Source: Macrothele yani (lineage: Eukaryota > Arthropoda > Arachnida > Araneae > Macrothelidae). Taken from it: a stretch of 64,000 bases of DNA. Below, one piece after another: positions 41,872 through 54,297 of the stretch; positions within the stretch are counted from its first letter, which is position 1; the number at the start of each line of letters is the position of its first letter. A model generated the notes under the pieces. The model did not search any database and was not told where the DNA came from. It saw nothing but the letters and a program-made list of their open reading frames with translations. The stretch is from positions 135,906,749 through 135,970,748 of the forward strand of contig CM077011.1 of NCBI GenBank assembly GCA_039090855.1. Direction: 5' to 3'. Both the position numbers and the translations under genes were made by a program.

Positions 41872-42881
41872 ACACATCTGTTTGTCTGAAGCAGCAAAAA
41901 CTCGCGAACGCCGAACTATGGCATCGTGAAATTTGCATAGCTTATTAATACTGGAATTTCTAGGTTAACGCAACAATTTTAAAATCTCTACGTTGTTCCA
42001 TTCGCGAGTTATGAATTAATTAATAAGCTAATCAATAAAGTCAGTGCTATGTCATCATTATCCTGGTCCAAATCTGAAAGCATGTGACTGCATTCATTGT
42101 CACGGCACATCCACAGATATTTTTATTCTTTGAGAACTGTGCATAAAAAAAATTGCAAAAACGAACGTTGCGAAATCTTAACGAAACGGGCTGAAATTTT
42201 TATCAACACCATGAATTGGTAATAAGAGGAGTCCCTCAAAATTTCACCAGAATCCGGTCAAAACTTTTTAAAATAGGCAGGAAATTTTTAATTTATCGGT
42301 AAACAGAAATATATACGCAGAAACGGTTAATAAAATTTTGACGGCTAATGTAAAAAGTTACCTACCAATTTATGCGAAATTTGGAGGACATGTTCCTATT
42401 AATGATTTATGGTGTTCATTAAAATTTCAGCCAGTTTCATAAAATATTCGCAAAGATACATTTTTAACTTTTTTATCCCAGAGATTCGCCCCTCAAACAC
42501 ATCTGAAACAGAAAGCACGTGATGCATTTGATCGTCGACAACAAATTGTTAAAAAAATTTGTTCAGTCAGTTTTCTAATGCTGTGTCTCCTGGACGCATG
42601 TTAAATAACTCGTAACACTTTTGGTCCGTTTGATTCTACAGATTCCGTACATTCTGTACATTTCGTTGCTTTAATTCTCGACAAATATTTGAGACAGCAG
42701 TGTACGGCCAAGTGCTGAAATAATCACACTATGAATAAATAATTTGTAAAGCCCGAATTTGTGAAATCAGGTTTTTTTTTCTTGCAAGCAGCAATTTTTT
42801 CCTCCGATTTTTTCAGTGACATATAAGGGAATATGAAATTAATAAGCCTAAATCCCGGGCAAAGCCGGGTAATAAAGCTAG
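41872..42881 (+). mobile_element. Nonautonomous Helitron
   Basis: The 3' end is diagnostic: a hairpin cccgggcaaagccggg (42854-42869), then taataaag and CTAG (42878-42881) followed by T. The internal text (gaagcagcaaaaactcgcgaacg; repeated ctgaaatttttat.. and caaagat... phrases) is of the kind found in Helitron-derived repeats. No Rep/helicase is encoded. The 5' limit is approximate, as the expected TC start is not certain. Helitrons transpose by a rolling-circle mechanism and insert between A and T. Confidence 0.75.
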
Positions 42882-42934
42882 TCAATTTATAAGGGAAAAA
42901 ATTGAAATGGCAGGTATTATAAAAATAATAAAAG

Positions 42935-43190
42935 AATCACAGTGAAGATGGGCTGGACATGTTGGAAGAATGAAAGATAAACATGATTAATAACAGAATG
43001 ATAACCGAGAGATGAAAGGAGACGAAGAAAACGCCAGTGAATAAGACGGAGAGATGACCTTCAGAAACTTAGAAGTGTTAAATGGTGGGCTGAAGCTAAG
43101 GATCAAAGAAGTTGGAAAAGACTGGCGGGTGGTAGGGCTATACCCACTAGTGGGTGTCAACAGGCTGAGAAGAAGAAGGTATTCACAGAA
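42935..43190 (+). pseudogene. LINE C-terminal remnant
   Basis: Broken frames encode RWAGHVGRMKD, RRRRQ/RIRRRDDL-like and SWKRLAGG-like text, the pattern found at the end of RTE and related LINE proteins. Stops and frameshifts are frequent and the family cannot be fixed. Confidence 0.55.
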
Positions 43191-43528
43191 CTCCAGCTTC
43201 CTCTGATCAACAATGACTATCACTTTAGCGATTTTTTCAGCAGAAGAGAATGGCACAAGTGCCCAATTCTTTTTTGATATTGAAGTCTTTTGAGTATATA
43301 CATCTGCACTCATAAAAGGCTTCAGAAAAGTGCAGCCTCACAAATCCACTCAAACTGGTCACCAGTACTTTGGAAATGACCCCTGAAGTACGTAAATGAA
43401 GGTTTCATTTGAAAACCTGCAATAAAATACACAACTTTTTCTTTTAATACCCACAAAAATTCATTTCATTTTAAATAAAACACATTTTTTAGATATGTTA
43501 TCTGAATCACTGGAGAAACTGAACTTAC
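43191..43528. other. AP5M1 intron; one unexplained minus-strand frame
   Basis: A minus-strand segment at 43190-43390 reads in a protein-like way, but it does not fit between the flanking AP5M1 exons and has an internal stop. Probably a repeat remnant. Confidence 0.35.
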
Positions 43529-43626
43529 CGATGGAAAAATGGTACAACAGCTTCACAGAAGTCAAATGCATTCCTTGCATTTTCACTCAGTTTCAGTTGT
43601 ATTAATAATTCAATTGAGGTTTCTCC
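43529..43626 (-). CDS. AP5M1: AP5M1 internal exon
   Basis: Acceptor ttttcag and donor GTAAGTTCAG on the minus strand. It encodes GETSIELLIQLKLSENARNA, then FDFCEAVVPFFH in phase 0, leaving CG for the next Arg. F-[DE]-FCEA-x(2)-PF is a conserved AP5M1 segment. 98 bp = 32 codons + 2. The preceding intron is 11.4 kb and contains a LINE, a Tc1, a pogo element and a GA repeat. Confidence 0.9.
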
Positions 43627-43834
43627 CTGAAAATGATTTCAACATAGGTAAAAAATTATGTAACCCAAGTAACCATATCATGAACAGTAAAAAAAAAAAA
43701 AAGGGAAGGGGGGAGGGGGGGAGAAGGAAAATTTGTTCTTTAATTTATGATTAACTGCACTTGCAAGCTAGTAAAAATGTTGCTTGAAAATTACAAAATC
43801 ACTTTGAATTTTACTGCTCATCGGTCGTAGTGAG
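43627..43834. other. AP5M1 intron
   Basis: Contains a G-rich run after an A-run at 43690-43725. Nothing else. Confidence 0.4.
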
Positions 43835-46800
43835 CGATGGGTTTGCCTCCTCGGGGCACTCCAAGGTAACAATGGCACATACAACAGCAACTAGGGCCTT
43901 TGTGAATCTTCAGAGGTGCCAGCTAGTTTTGTGTGACATTGGTGAAAAGATCCCAACTCACTGGGTTTTGCTCCAGAATCCTTAGGTTAGGTTGAAATAT
44001 CAACTGGAACCGTCAGTTGTGGGCTAATCCCTCACACTGATGTACTTACCAGATTAAAAAGACAAAAAGAAATCAATATCCAGACTCAAGTGTGGGATAT
44101 GGTGGACCTACCACACTTGAGAAGGACGGTCCACCACGGAATCAACCTGGACGTTCTAAACAGCATATGAGAAAGAGATCTCGGCTGAGTGAATGTAAGA
44201 TTGGTGTATGTAATACTAGAAGTATAAATGGCAAGATGAATGAGGTGATTGAGGAAATGAATAAGTATAGATTGCATGTACTATGTGTAAGTGAAACCAA
44301 AAAGAAGAAAATTGGGATAGAAGAAGTGAATGGTACGGTGAGTGTGCGGTCTGGAGTATGGGATAATGCGAGAGAACAGGCTGGTGTAGGTGTGATTTTA
44401 AGTGAAAAGATGAAGAACAACTTGATTCATTATAGTTGCATAAGTAAGAAAATTCTCTGGATTCATTTGAAAGTGAAACTTAGAAAATTGTAATTATTGT
44501 AGTGTATGCTCCTTTTGACTCAGAACCTTCTGATAAGAAGGAATATTTCTGGAACGAGCTAAAAGCTGTTTTGAGCCAGTTTGGTGCCAAAGAAAAATTT
44601 ATAATAGCAGGGGATTTCAATGCTAGAGTAGGCGTGCAGAATGCAATTTCTGACAATCTTCTGGGTAAGTTCAATGATCCTTGTGTGAATGACAATGGTG
44701 AAAGATTAATTGAACTCTGCATTGAGAATGGTTTGTGTGTATCTAATACATTTTCTAACCACAAGTATATCCACATATATACTTGGGAAAATTGTATTCT
44801 TGGTCAAAAGAGTGCAATAGATTTTGTTGTCTATGATCAGCATCTGAAGTACTTAGTTGTTGACACCCGTGTAATGAGAGGTGTGGATGTTGGTTCTGTT
44901 CATTACTTGGTAGTGTCACGAGTGAAAGTGAACGTTGGTTGGAGGAAAAGGAATAGGAAGAAACCCAGGATAGAAAGAATAAAGGTTGAAAGGCTCCTTG
45001 AAGATCATCAGCATTATTCTGACTTACTCAGAGAATGACTGAAGGAGCTGAAGTCTTGTGAGACGGATGTAGAAAAGAAGTGGGAATGTTTTAAGAACTG
45101 TGTTGTCACTGCTGCTAAAGAGGTCTGTGGCACCACAATAATGGGTAACAATAGAGGTGATTCTTGGTGGAATAGTGAGATTGAAGAGGCAGTAAAGAGA
45201 ATGAAGGAAGCCTATTTGCGGATGTTGCAAGGTAGAGTTTCTGTGGATGAATATCGCTGTAAGAAGCATGAAGCTTCTAAGCTGGTTCGCCTGAGTAAGG
45301 CAAAAGTTAGGAAGGAGAAGGTGGAAAGGCATGAGTTGGCTTTTTGGAAAGATAGGAAGACTTTCTGAAAGTACACGAGACTCAGGAAAAATAGGGGAAA
45401 CGAAGTTGTAATTGTGTGAAGAATAAGGTTGGAGCCCAATGAGTTAAGTGAGAGAAGGGGTGAATACTTCTGTGAGTTATTAGATCAGGAAAGCAAAGAT
45501 GATTCTGAGACAGATGCAGATGATGTCACAGTGAGGGATGGAAGAACAGGAGAGATCTCAAGAGAAGAAGTGTGTAAAGCTCTAAAATCTCTTCAGAATG
45601 GTAAGGCTCCGGGAGTTGATGGCATAACTGCCGAGATGTTGAAATATGGTGGTGACTCTGTAATTGACTGGTTAACTGAAACTTGCCAGTTGTGCTGGGA
45701 GTTAGGAGTGGTCTCTCGGAATTGGAAGGATGCTATTATTGTTCCCTTGTATAAGGGAAAAGGTGATCAGACTTAATACAAGAACTATCCTGGTATTAGT
45801 CTATTAAGTGTGCCAGGGAAAGCGTTTGGTAAGGTTGTTATTGAAAAAGTATGGGGTCTTACATCAGAGAAAGTGTGGGAAGTTCAGATTGGTTTTATGC
45901 CTGGTAAAGGCTGCACTAACCAAATTTTTGCATTATGCATGATGATTGAAAAGTATCTGGCTGTCAGCAAAAAGTATTTGCTGCCTTCATAGATTTAGAG
46001 AAAGCTTATGACTGAGTGAATAGGACACTTTTGTGAAAGGTATTGAATGAATATGGCGTTACTGGGAATCTACTTAATAGTGTAAAAGACATGTATGCTG
46101 GTAGTAGAGCTTGTGTATGAGTGAATGGTGTTTTATCAAAATGGGTTTCTATTGGTGCAGGAGACAGACAGGGTTGTGTAATGTCACTATGGCTATTTAA
46201 TATATTTATGGATGTGTGCATGCGTGAAGCCAAAATAGATAATAGTGGTTTATGTCTTGGTGATAACCATGTGTGCAGATTGCTTTATTCTGATGACACT
46301 GTCCTGTTGGCAGAGAGCAAAAGTGAGTTGCAGAGCATGTTGACTCGGATGTATGAAGTTTGCATGAAATTCAAACTGAGTATAAATAAGGGAAAAACCA
46401 AAGTTATGGTCTTTGAGAGAGGAACTGGTAGCACTGAATGTAATGTAAGTAAAAACGGCACTGTGATTGACCAGGTGAGTGAGTTTGTGTATTTAGGAAG
46501 CATGTTTGACAGAGAGAACAAACTGGATGGTGAAATTAGTAGGGGAGTGAATTCTTCATTGAAAGTCATAGCTACTCTGGGAGGTTTTCACAGGAATGAT
46601 GGGTTCTCTAGAGAGTCCCGCATGGCTGTGTAAGAAAGTGCAACTGTTCCTACTCTGATGCATGGTAGTGAAACCTGGGTACTACAGAAGAAACATAGAA
46701 GTCGATTATGTGCTTGTGGCAAGACAGGGTCTGATTGTGTGAGGAATGAAGATGTGTTGCAGTTGTGTGATGTGAAGCAAAATGTTGTTAGCAAGGTGGA

Positions 46801-47150
46801 GACTAATATGCTTCGGTGGTTTGGCCATGTTGAAAGAATGAGTGATGAGATGCTTACTAAGAAAATCTTTTTAGCCCAAGTGGCAGGAAGGAAAGGCAGA
46901 GGAAGGCCAATGAAGACATGGGTGGATCAGATTCAGGAGTGTCTGCATGAGAAAAAAATTATGAGTATGAAGTATAAAAGATCTTGTGTATAACGTGTAA
47001 TGGATATCAGTGAAGCCCGAGTTGTATGCCAAAATCGCTGTAAATGGAGAAGTTTGATATGACAACAGTAAGTAAAAATATCAGGTGATTTGTATTTCTT
47101 TTTGGAGCTAACCTCTGACTCGGAGAACAGCTTGGTGATATGTATGTATA
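43835..47150 (+). mobile_element. LINE retrotransposon (EN + RT), degenerate full-length copy
   Basis: Begins near cggtcgtagtgagcgatgg with a ~250-bp leader and ends near cttggtgatatgtatgtata, a short AT/TATG tail. Coding parts are spread over several frames: endonuclease (CNTRSINGKMNEV near 44205, VLCVSETKKK near 44280, AGDFNARVGV near 44610), reverse transcriptase (LQNGKAPGVDGITAEMLK near 45590, SLLSVPGKAFGKVV near 45800, RQGCVMSLWLFNIFMD near 46170, LLYSDDTVLLAES near 46280), and C-terminus (MLRWFGHVERMSDEML near 46808). The usual FADD/YADD box is YSDD here. It is a different family from the RTE at 30477; I do not assign it to a clade. Confidence 0.85.
44092..46993 (+). pseudogene. LINE endonuclease/reverse transcriptase pseudogene
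   Basis: Open pieces at 44092-44493, 44502-45038, 45141-45368, 45429-45776, 45810-45992, 46121-46633 and 46658-46993 together cover one ~970-codon protein. About six lesions (stops at ~45038, 45368, 45776 and 46012, and frameshifts near 44495 and 45990) separate them. Domain content is given for the enclosing LINE. The catalytic residues of the endonuclease (DFN) and reverse transcriptase (DD) are still present, so the decay is moderate. Confidence 0.85.
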
Positions 47151-47219
47151 TAATACCCATACAATAAACTATTGGTTTACATTGTCTGAAAATCCTAGTA
47201 GCAAGTAGAGCTGGAAAGA

Positions 47220-47900
47220 ACTTCTTTTTATTTTTATGCTCCAGCTTTGTCAGTCTGTCTGCCCGTCCATCCGCATGATAACTCGCGTAAAAATGGTTCG
47301 ATTTCGAGGAAATTTTAGTATGTGGTAGGGGACAACCTGGGAAGGAACCCTATTGAAAATGGGTGAAATGGGTCAAAGGTCAGGACATAAAGTGGAATCC
47401 ATTCCATCGCCCTTATGTGTCATAATTTACATAAAAATGCTTCAATTGCGACAAAACTTCGTCATGTTATTTTGCAGATGTACTGAACCGGTTCTGTTTA
47501 ATATCATCGAAATGGGATCATAGGTTAGGGCTCAGGAGTCAGATTTATTCCACAGCCATCATCCTCATAACTTGACTAAAAATGCTTCGATTGTGACAAA
47601 CTTATCATGTTGTCCCGGAGGTATACTGAACACAATTCTGTTTAATATCATCGAAATGGGGTCAAAGGTCAGGGCACAGGAGTGAGGTTTATTCCACAGC
47701 CATTATCCTCATAACTTGACTAAAAATGCTTCTATTGAGACAAAACTTTAGTATGTTGTTCCAGAGGTATAGTGATACTGAACCGGTTCTGTTGAATATA
47801 ATCGAAATGGGGTCAAAGGTCAGGGCACAGGAGCGAGATTTATTCCACAGTAATTATCCTCATAACTTGAGTAATGACTTCACAGTAATGATTTCTGATA
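47220..47900. repeat. ~145-bp tandem array, about four units
   Basis: Units begin near 47282, 47430, 47573 and 47716, each with cataacttgactaaaaatgc, then ttcgattgtgacaaa, a gtactgaaccggttctg block, and gaaatggggtcaaaggtcag. Preceded by a gtctgtctgcccgtccatcc motif. The last two units are most alike. Noncoding. Confidence 0.88.
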
Positions 47901-48926
47901 TGTTGGAAAGCATATCATAATCAATGCATTGCATGATTTTACTAACTTGTTTAACTTGACTTTTAACCAAATCAATTAAAAATAATTAAAAATGTACACC
48001 TTACTGTGCCTAAGAATTTTTTCTATTAGGGTGGTTAATTATTATATTTGTTTTTCATGAAGAAAATGAGATTAAAGGTGAATGCTAGAATGAAGAAAGC
48101 AAGGCAAAACTAATTAAAGAATACAACATGGAAAAGATGTTATACTATTTAACACAGGGATGATAAAAGGTGAACCTCATTTACTGGTCCTTAAATTTAA
48201 AATTGTAATATAAGACATAGTCGCACTAATGACACAACAGCAGTGCTACTATGTTTTACATTCACTCCCTGGGAAGTATGGACATTTGATCACTAATCTC
48301 AATCCCCTCCGGCCCTAAAAACTGTATTTTTCGGAATATAAGACCCCCCCTCGAAAAATACTGGTGTCAGAATCCTAATGCCTCTTATATACTGAAAGTT
48401 ATTGTTATTGTCATGAATATATTCATATAATATATTCTGTAAAGACTGCTAAATGGATTTAAAATGTCATCGCTTTATCTTATGTATAGTAATTGATGTT
48501 ATTCTGCATTTTTTTCTACAATGTCATTGTACTGTGAATTCTTATACATACTATAATTCTACAATGATCCATTGTTAAAAATATGTGCTTTTCTTTATGA
48601 GCTGAGTCTGCTATCGTACTAAACATGTGTATTTGTGCCAGAGTACATATCTGTGTGTTTGTAAGTTGACGATGTAAAATACAGTTTAAGCACATGCCCC
48701 ACATATTGTGATCTGAAATAGATATAAAAGGACTATCATAGTTATTTTAAAAAGCAAAGGAATAGAAAAAGAAGGGAAAGAACTGAATCTCAGGATGAAA
48801 CGACACAACAGACATTTAAGACATCCACCAGCAAACTGGGGGTGCATTATTGCTGCTGCAAATTCTTTGGTTTATGTGGAATTTTTATAGACAAACACAA
48901 AAATGCTATTCATTCACATATATACA
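47901..48926. other. AP5M1 intron with a possible pogo-type MITE end
   Basis: At 48318-48360, actgtatttttcggaatata followed by agaccccccctcg resembles the end of a pogo-type MITE. No partner was found. The rest is AT-rich. Confidence 0.4.
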
Positions 48927-48928
48927 TA

Positions 48929-50144
48929 CACTGAATAGCAATTGAATTAGAGACAGCTGGTGTTATGCAAATGTGGTGCTATGGGCGGCCCTGTAAACGG
49001 AAATGACATGACGTATGCAGCGATCCGACAATATAAGGAGTGATGCGACGGTAATCAGTAAGAGTCAGACGCAGATGGCTAAGACGAAGGATCTCAGCGC
49101 ATTTGATCATAGGCAAATTGTTGGGGCCCGACGAATGGGTCACTCCATCTCGGAAGTGGTGCAGGCATTGGAATTTTCACAAGCCACTGTGTCACGGGTG
49201 CACCGTGAGTACATCGAATTCGGTAAAACCATCCCTGCAAGGTCCAACTGCCGTGGACAACAGCGTGTGGATGAGCAGGGTCATTGTCGGCTAGCTCGCA
49301 TTGTAACAGCAGATAGACGGGCCACAGTGCAAGAAATCACTCAGCAATTTAACGCTGGTGCACAAAAACGTGAAGGCAGCCATACCATCTAGAACCCTCT
49401 CTTAACTATGGGGTACAGCAGCCATCGTCCTACGAGGGTACCGCTGCTGACCGCACATCACAGGGTGCAAAGATTAGCATGGGTGCGGGAACTTCGCCAC
49501 TGGACCCTAGACATGTGGGAAAATGTTGCCTGGACTGATGAGTCGAGATTCACATTGGTACATGCAGATGGCAGGATACGAGTACGGTGCAAACCACAAA
49601 GTGATGGATCCTTCTTGCCAGCAGCGTACTCTTCAAGCTGGTGGGGGTGGCATTCTCATCTCAGGACTGTTTACGTGGACTGAAATGGGACCCCTGGTAC
49701 GTGTGACGTCGTCCCTCACAGGTCAACATTACCGGGATATCCTGGACGACCATTTGCTCCCGTTTGTGCGTCTCCAACATCCCACTAGGGACCTCATCCT
49801 GCAACAAGACAATGCACTGTGCCATCGCTCCCGAATTGTATCCGAATGGTTGGATGAACAATCCACCGACGTGACCTCGCTTCCTTGGCCAGCTAGGTTA
49901 CCTGACCTCAATCCCATCGAGCACATCTGAGATGTCATTGAGAGAGATGTTCGAGGATCTGACCCCCTCCATCAAATCTTTGTGAACTGTGCGAGCTTGT
50001 TCAGGGGTCGTGGATCCGTATGGCTTTCCAATGCTTCCGGTGTCTTGTCGAGTTCATGCCAAAACGAATCGCCACCGTCATCAGGGCGAAAGGTGGTACT
50101 ACACATTACTAGACAGGTATCTCTAATTCAATTGCTCTTCAGTG
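48929..50144 (+). mobile_element. Tc1/mariner transposon, DD36E type, with intact ends
   Basis: Inverted ends cactgaatagcaattgaatt (48929-48948) and its counterpart agtg-terminated end (50120-50144) match over 25 bp with one difference. TA flanks both sides (48927-48928, 50145-50146). Length 1216 bp. The transposase starts near 49078 (MAKTKDLSAFDHRQIVGARR). The element sits in the 3' tail of a minus-strand LINE fragment whose body continues at 50147. Confidence 0.93.
49078..50110 (+). pseudogene. DD36E Tc1 transposase with few lesions
   Basis: Helix-turn-helix region MGHSISEVVQALEFSQATVS near residues 20-45; GYSSHRPTRVPLL linker near 49410; VAWTDESRF (first catalytic Asp) near 49530; LQAGGGGIL near 49640; ILQQDNALCHRS (second Asp) near 49800; RLPDLNPIEH (final Glu) near 49910. 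Thirty-six residues lie between the last two. Lesions: a TAG near 49390, a one-base frameshift near 49600, and a TGA just after IEH at ~49928, with a further shift beyond. The protein is otherwise complete, so the copy is fairly young. Confidence 0.88.
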
Positions 50145-50146
50145 TA

Positions 50147-50690
50147 TATATCACTAAGTTGTTCTTTGAAATTCAGAGGTTAGCTCCACAAAGAAATACA
50201 AACTATCAGATAAATTTTACTTACTGTTGCCGTATCAAACTTCCCCACTTATAGTGATCTTGACATACAATTCGGGCTTCACTGACATCCGTCACACGCT
50301 GTACACAATATCTTCTATACTTCATACTAATAATCTTTTTCTCATGCAGACACTCCTGAATCTGATCCTCCCATGACTTCCTTGGAATTCCCCTGCCTTT
50401 CCTTCCTGCCACTTGAGCTAAAAAGATTTTCTTAGTAAGCATATCATCACTCATTCTTTCAACATGGGCAAACCACCGAAGCATATTAATCTCCCCCTTG
50501 CTAAAAACATTTTGTTTCACAATACACAACTGCAACACATCTTCATCACTCACACAATCAGAACGTTTCTTGTCATACCCCCTTCCCCCTCCCAAGTAAC
50601 ACATTTCTCCAGCACACAAATAATTCCTATGTTTCTTTTGTAGTACCCAGGTGTCCCATTCATTCACAATAACATAAATACTATGGAGTC
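50147..50690 (-). mobile_element. LINE 3' fragment, same family as 43835-47150
   Basis: Minus-strand translation (50667-50221) gives MLRWFAHVERMSDDMLTKKI, QVAGRKGRGIPRKSWEDQIQ, and a short tail, matching the C-terminus of the LINE at 46808-46993. Its 3' tail (gtgatata...) is interrupted by the Tc1 element; the rest of the tail, cattcacatatatacata, lies at 48911-48928. Confidence 0.88.
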
Positions 50691-51636
<946 letters not shown>

Positions 51637-51753
51637 ATTCTTCAGATATCAACACACATATTAATGAGGAATGAATTTTCTGAAGTGCATGAGAGACAAA
51701 CATGCAGGCAATATTTTGTATAGAAAGATCTAATTTCAAGTTTTCCATGTATA

Positions 51754-53523
51754 CCACATTTACTCGAATCTAACGTGCACCTTTTCCCCTCCAAAATCGA
51801 ACCTGTTTATCTGGGTGCGTGTTAGAATCGGTGACAAAAACCTACATTGGAAGTCTCGCAAATGCCTGACTGTCTAGATGTCATTGTTGCGGTGCGCTAG
51901 CAGCTGGAATTTCCTCTGAACGTCTGACTGTTGCTATGGCCAACAACGATCTCCAACTTTCCCCATTCTTCTACATTCGTTGAGAAGCTTCGACAACAGA
52001 TATAAAATACGGACAGTCGCTTGCTTCCTAGTATTGTTCTCTGAAAGAAACACTGCATTTTGTTACTTGAACGTGGAGTATACTGTCCAAAGATGTGTTT
52101 TAAACGGCAGCATTATCCAGCAAAGTTTAAACAGCAGGTAGTTGCCTATGCAGAGAAAGATGGCAATCATGCTTGTTTTAGGGAGTATGGAGTTTCAGAA
52201 GTGAATGTAAGGCTTTAGAGAAAGCAAAAGGAAAAGCTGAATCAGTGCTCCAAAACAAGAAAGATGTTCTCGGGACCTAAGACTGGTAGATTTCCCGAGA
52301 TTGACAATTGTCTAGATCATTTTGTTAAGCAGCAGCATGCATCAGGTTTTCCTGTTACATACTGTAGAAATTCTTCAGGCAGAAGCACGAGAAATTTATC
52401 GTGGAGCCAGTGTAAGATTTACTGCTTCAAGAGGATGGATTTGCAGTTTTATGAAGAGAAAAGAATTTTCTCTGCGGCGGCGCACTTCAATATGTCAGAG
52501 AATGCCATCTGACTTTGAAGAAAAGCTATACAGTTTTCTCAAATATGTCATATCAGTAAGAAAGCAAGGGCACCATGTTTTAAGCCAGATTGGGAAAGCT
52601 GACCAAAAACCATTGTATTTTGATATGCCATCAAATTACACTGTAGAAAGTATTGATGCAAAGTAAGTTAAAGCGCTAACAACAAGAAATGAGAAGCTCC
52701 GAATGATGGTCATGCTTTCCATTACCGCCGATGGGAACAAGCTACCACCGTATGTTATTTTCAAGAGAAAAAATATTCCAAATAAATAGACTTTCCCCCA
52801 GAAAATTCATGTCAGAGTTCAAGAAAATGGACTGAAGAACTGGTAAAGGACTGGCTTCAAAAAGTGTGATTTTGAGGACTAGGTGAGGGTGACTACGGTC
52901 CATGCTTGTATTGGATTTATTCAAGGGGCATGTAACCAACTCGGTGAAAACCAGGATTATTGAAAACAGAACTGATCTAGTTGCTGTGCCTGGAGGAATG
53001 ACTTCCCAACTTTAGCCTCTTGATGTCTGCATAAATAGGCCATTTAAAGCAGCAATTCAATTACGCTATAATGCGTGGCTTATATTGGGAGACACAGAAC
53101 TGACAAACTAGATGTGTTAAAAAACCTTCACTCTCTGTAGTAGCACAGTGTAGATGCCCGAGAGTTTATTCCTAATGACTAAGTTAAGCGGTCTTTTCTG
53201 AAGTGCGGCGTTTCTAATGCGAAGGATGGCACTGAAGACGACGCTATCTTCGAACAATCCAGCAGTGAAACCACAGCCGACAGCAGCAATGAAGATTCGT
53301 GCAGTGAAATATCTGAGGATGTAGATGGAGAAGATGTCTGTGAGCAATGCATAATTTGGAATAATGCGGAATTTAAATACATTCAAGAATTGCCCCATTT
53401 TGCAAGTTTTATAAGTTTGCATTTCTTTCAAGTTTTCTTGAGTCTTAGTATACCAATATTAAGAAAAAATATGTATTTTCGTAGCTAAGGAGTAAGGTGC
53501 GCGTTAGATTCGAGTAAATACGG
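51754..53523 (+). mobile_element. pogo/Tigger-like transposon (POGK-like transposase), degenerate
   Basis: The left end ccacatttactcgaatctaa (51754-51773) and right end, inverted, ccgtatttactcgaatctaa (53504-53523) are matching terminal repeats. TA flanks both (51752-51753, 53524-53525). The protein begins at 52093 (MCFKRQHYPAKFKQQVVAYA) with a CENP-B/pogo-type helix-turn-helix region (REYGVSEVNVR). FMKRKEFSLRRRT near 52455 fits the second DNA-binding domain; FDMPSNYTV near 52620 and ADGNKLPPYVIFKRK near 52735 fit the DDE domain; MTSQL then QPLDVCINK-like text lies near 53000. An acidic tail (EDDAIFEQSSSETT) follows near 53240. Many stops and frameshifts. Length 1770 bp. Confidence 0.88.
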
Positions 53524-53525
53524 TA

Positions 53526-54070
53526 AATTATTTGAAAAGCATAAACCTGAAGTTTTTTCAGATTTCTAAGCTACAGTTGCATGGAAATTCATTGTCCTGG
53601 AAGATGAAACAGTAGTGCACACAAACAAAATTCAGGAGATGTGGATCTATTTCCTGCTCCAGGGTGATGTACCTTTAAAGTTTTTTGAAGAGATAGGTGT
53701 ACGGAAAACAGTGAAATAAGATGCTTCCTAGCTGAAAGTAACATACTGTGGTGTTTTACAAACTTCTTAAACATACTACCAAGGAAGACCATTCAGGCAG
53801 GTTATGAGATCTGTGGAAGGAGAGAATGACATTCAGTAAGCTGTTAGTAAATAATACCAATTCTACCTGGAGGAGTTAAATTACATCATCAGCTACGAAT
53901 ACTGTTTGGAAAAACTTGACCTCCCAGTTTGTCCAGGATTTTGTGAGATACGTACAGCAAGATACAATTATCAGCCTCACTGAATTGGGCAAAGAATTAG
54001 GACCAAACCTAAAAAAAATGATTTTCATGAAATGTTACGATGCCCATGAAAAGGAAATGAATACAGAAGA
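53526..54070. other. AP5M1 intron, unassigned
   Basis: No feature recognised. Confidence 0.4.
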
Positions 54071-54076
54071 TTTCCG

Positions 54077-54260
54077 AGAGAGAGGGAGGGGAGGGGTGGG
54101 GGAAGAGGCGGGGGGAGAGGGGGGACAGAGGAGAGAGAGAGAGAGAAAAGAGCGAAAGAGGTAGAGCTAAAGAGGGGGAGAGAGCTAGACAGAGAGAGGG
54201 GGAGGGGAGATGAGGAAGAGGGGAGAAAGAGGGGGAGAGAAAGAGAGAAAGGTAGAGCTA

Positions 54261-54295
<35 letters not shown>
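54077..54295. repeat. GA-rich degenerate microsatellite
   Basis: Purine-rich gagaggg/gagaga tract with interruptions, ending in a clean (ga)n run at 54262-54294. Confidence 0.92.

Positions 54296-54297
<2 letters not shown>

Noticed and set aside
43190..43390. Additional AP5M1 exon between 43529 and 41573
   Set aside because: The flanking exons already join in phase (CG + T for Arg), and this segment has an internal stop and would disrupt the conserved RGP block.
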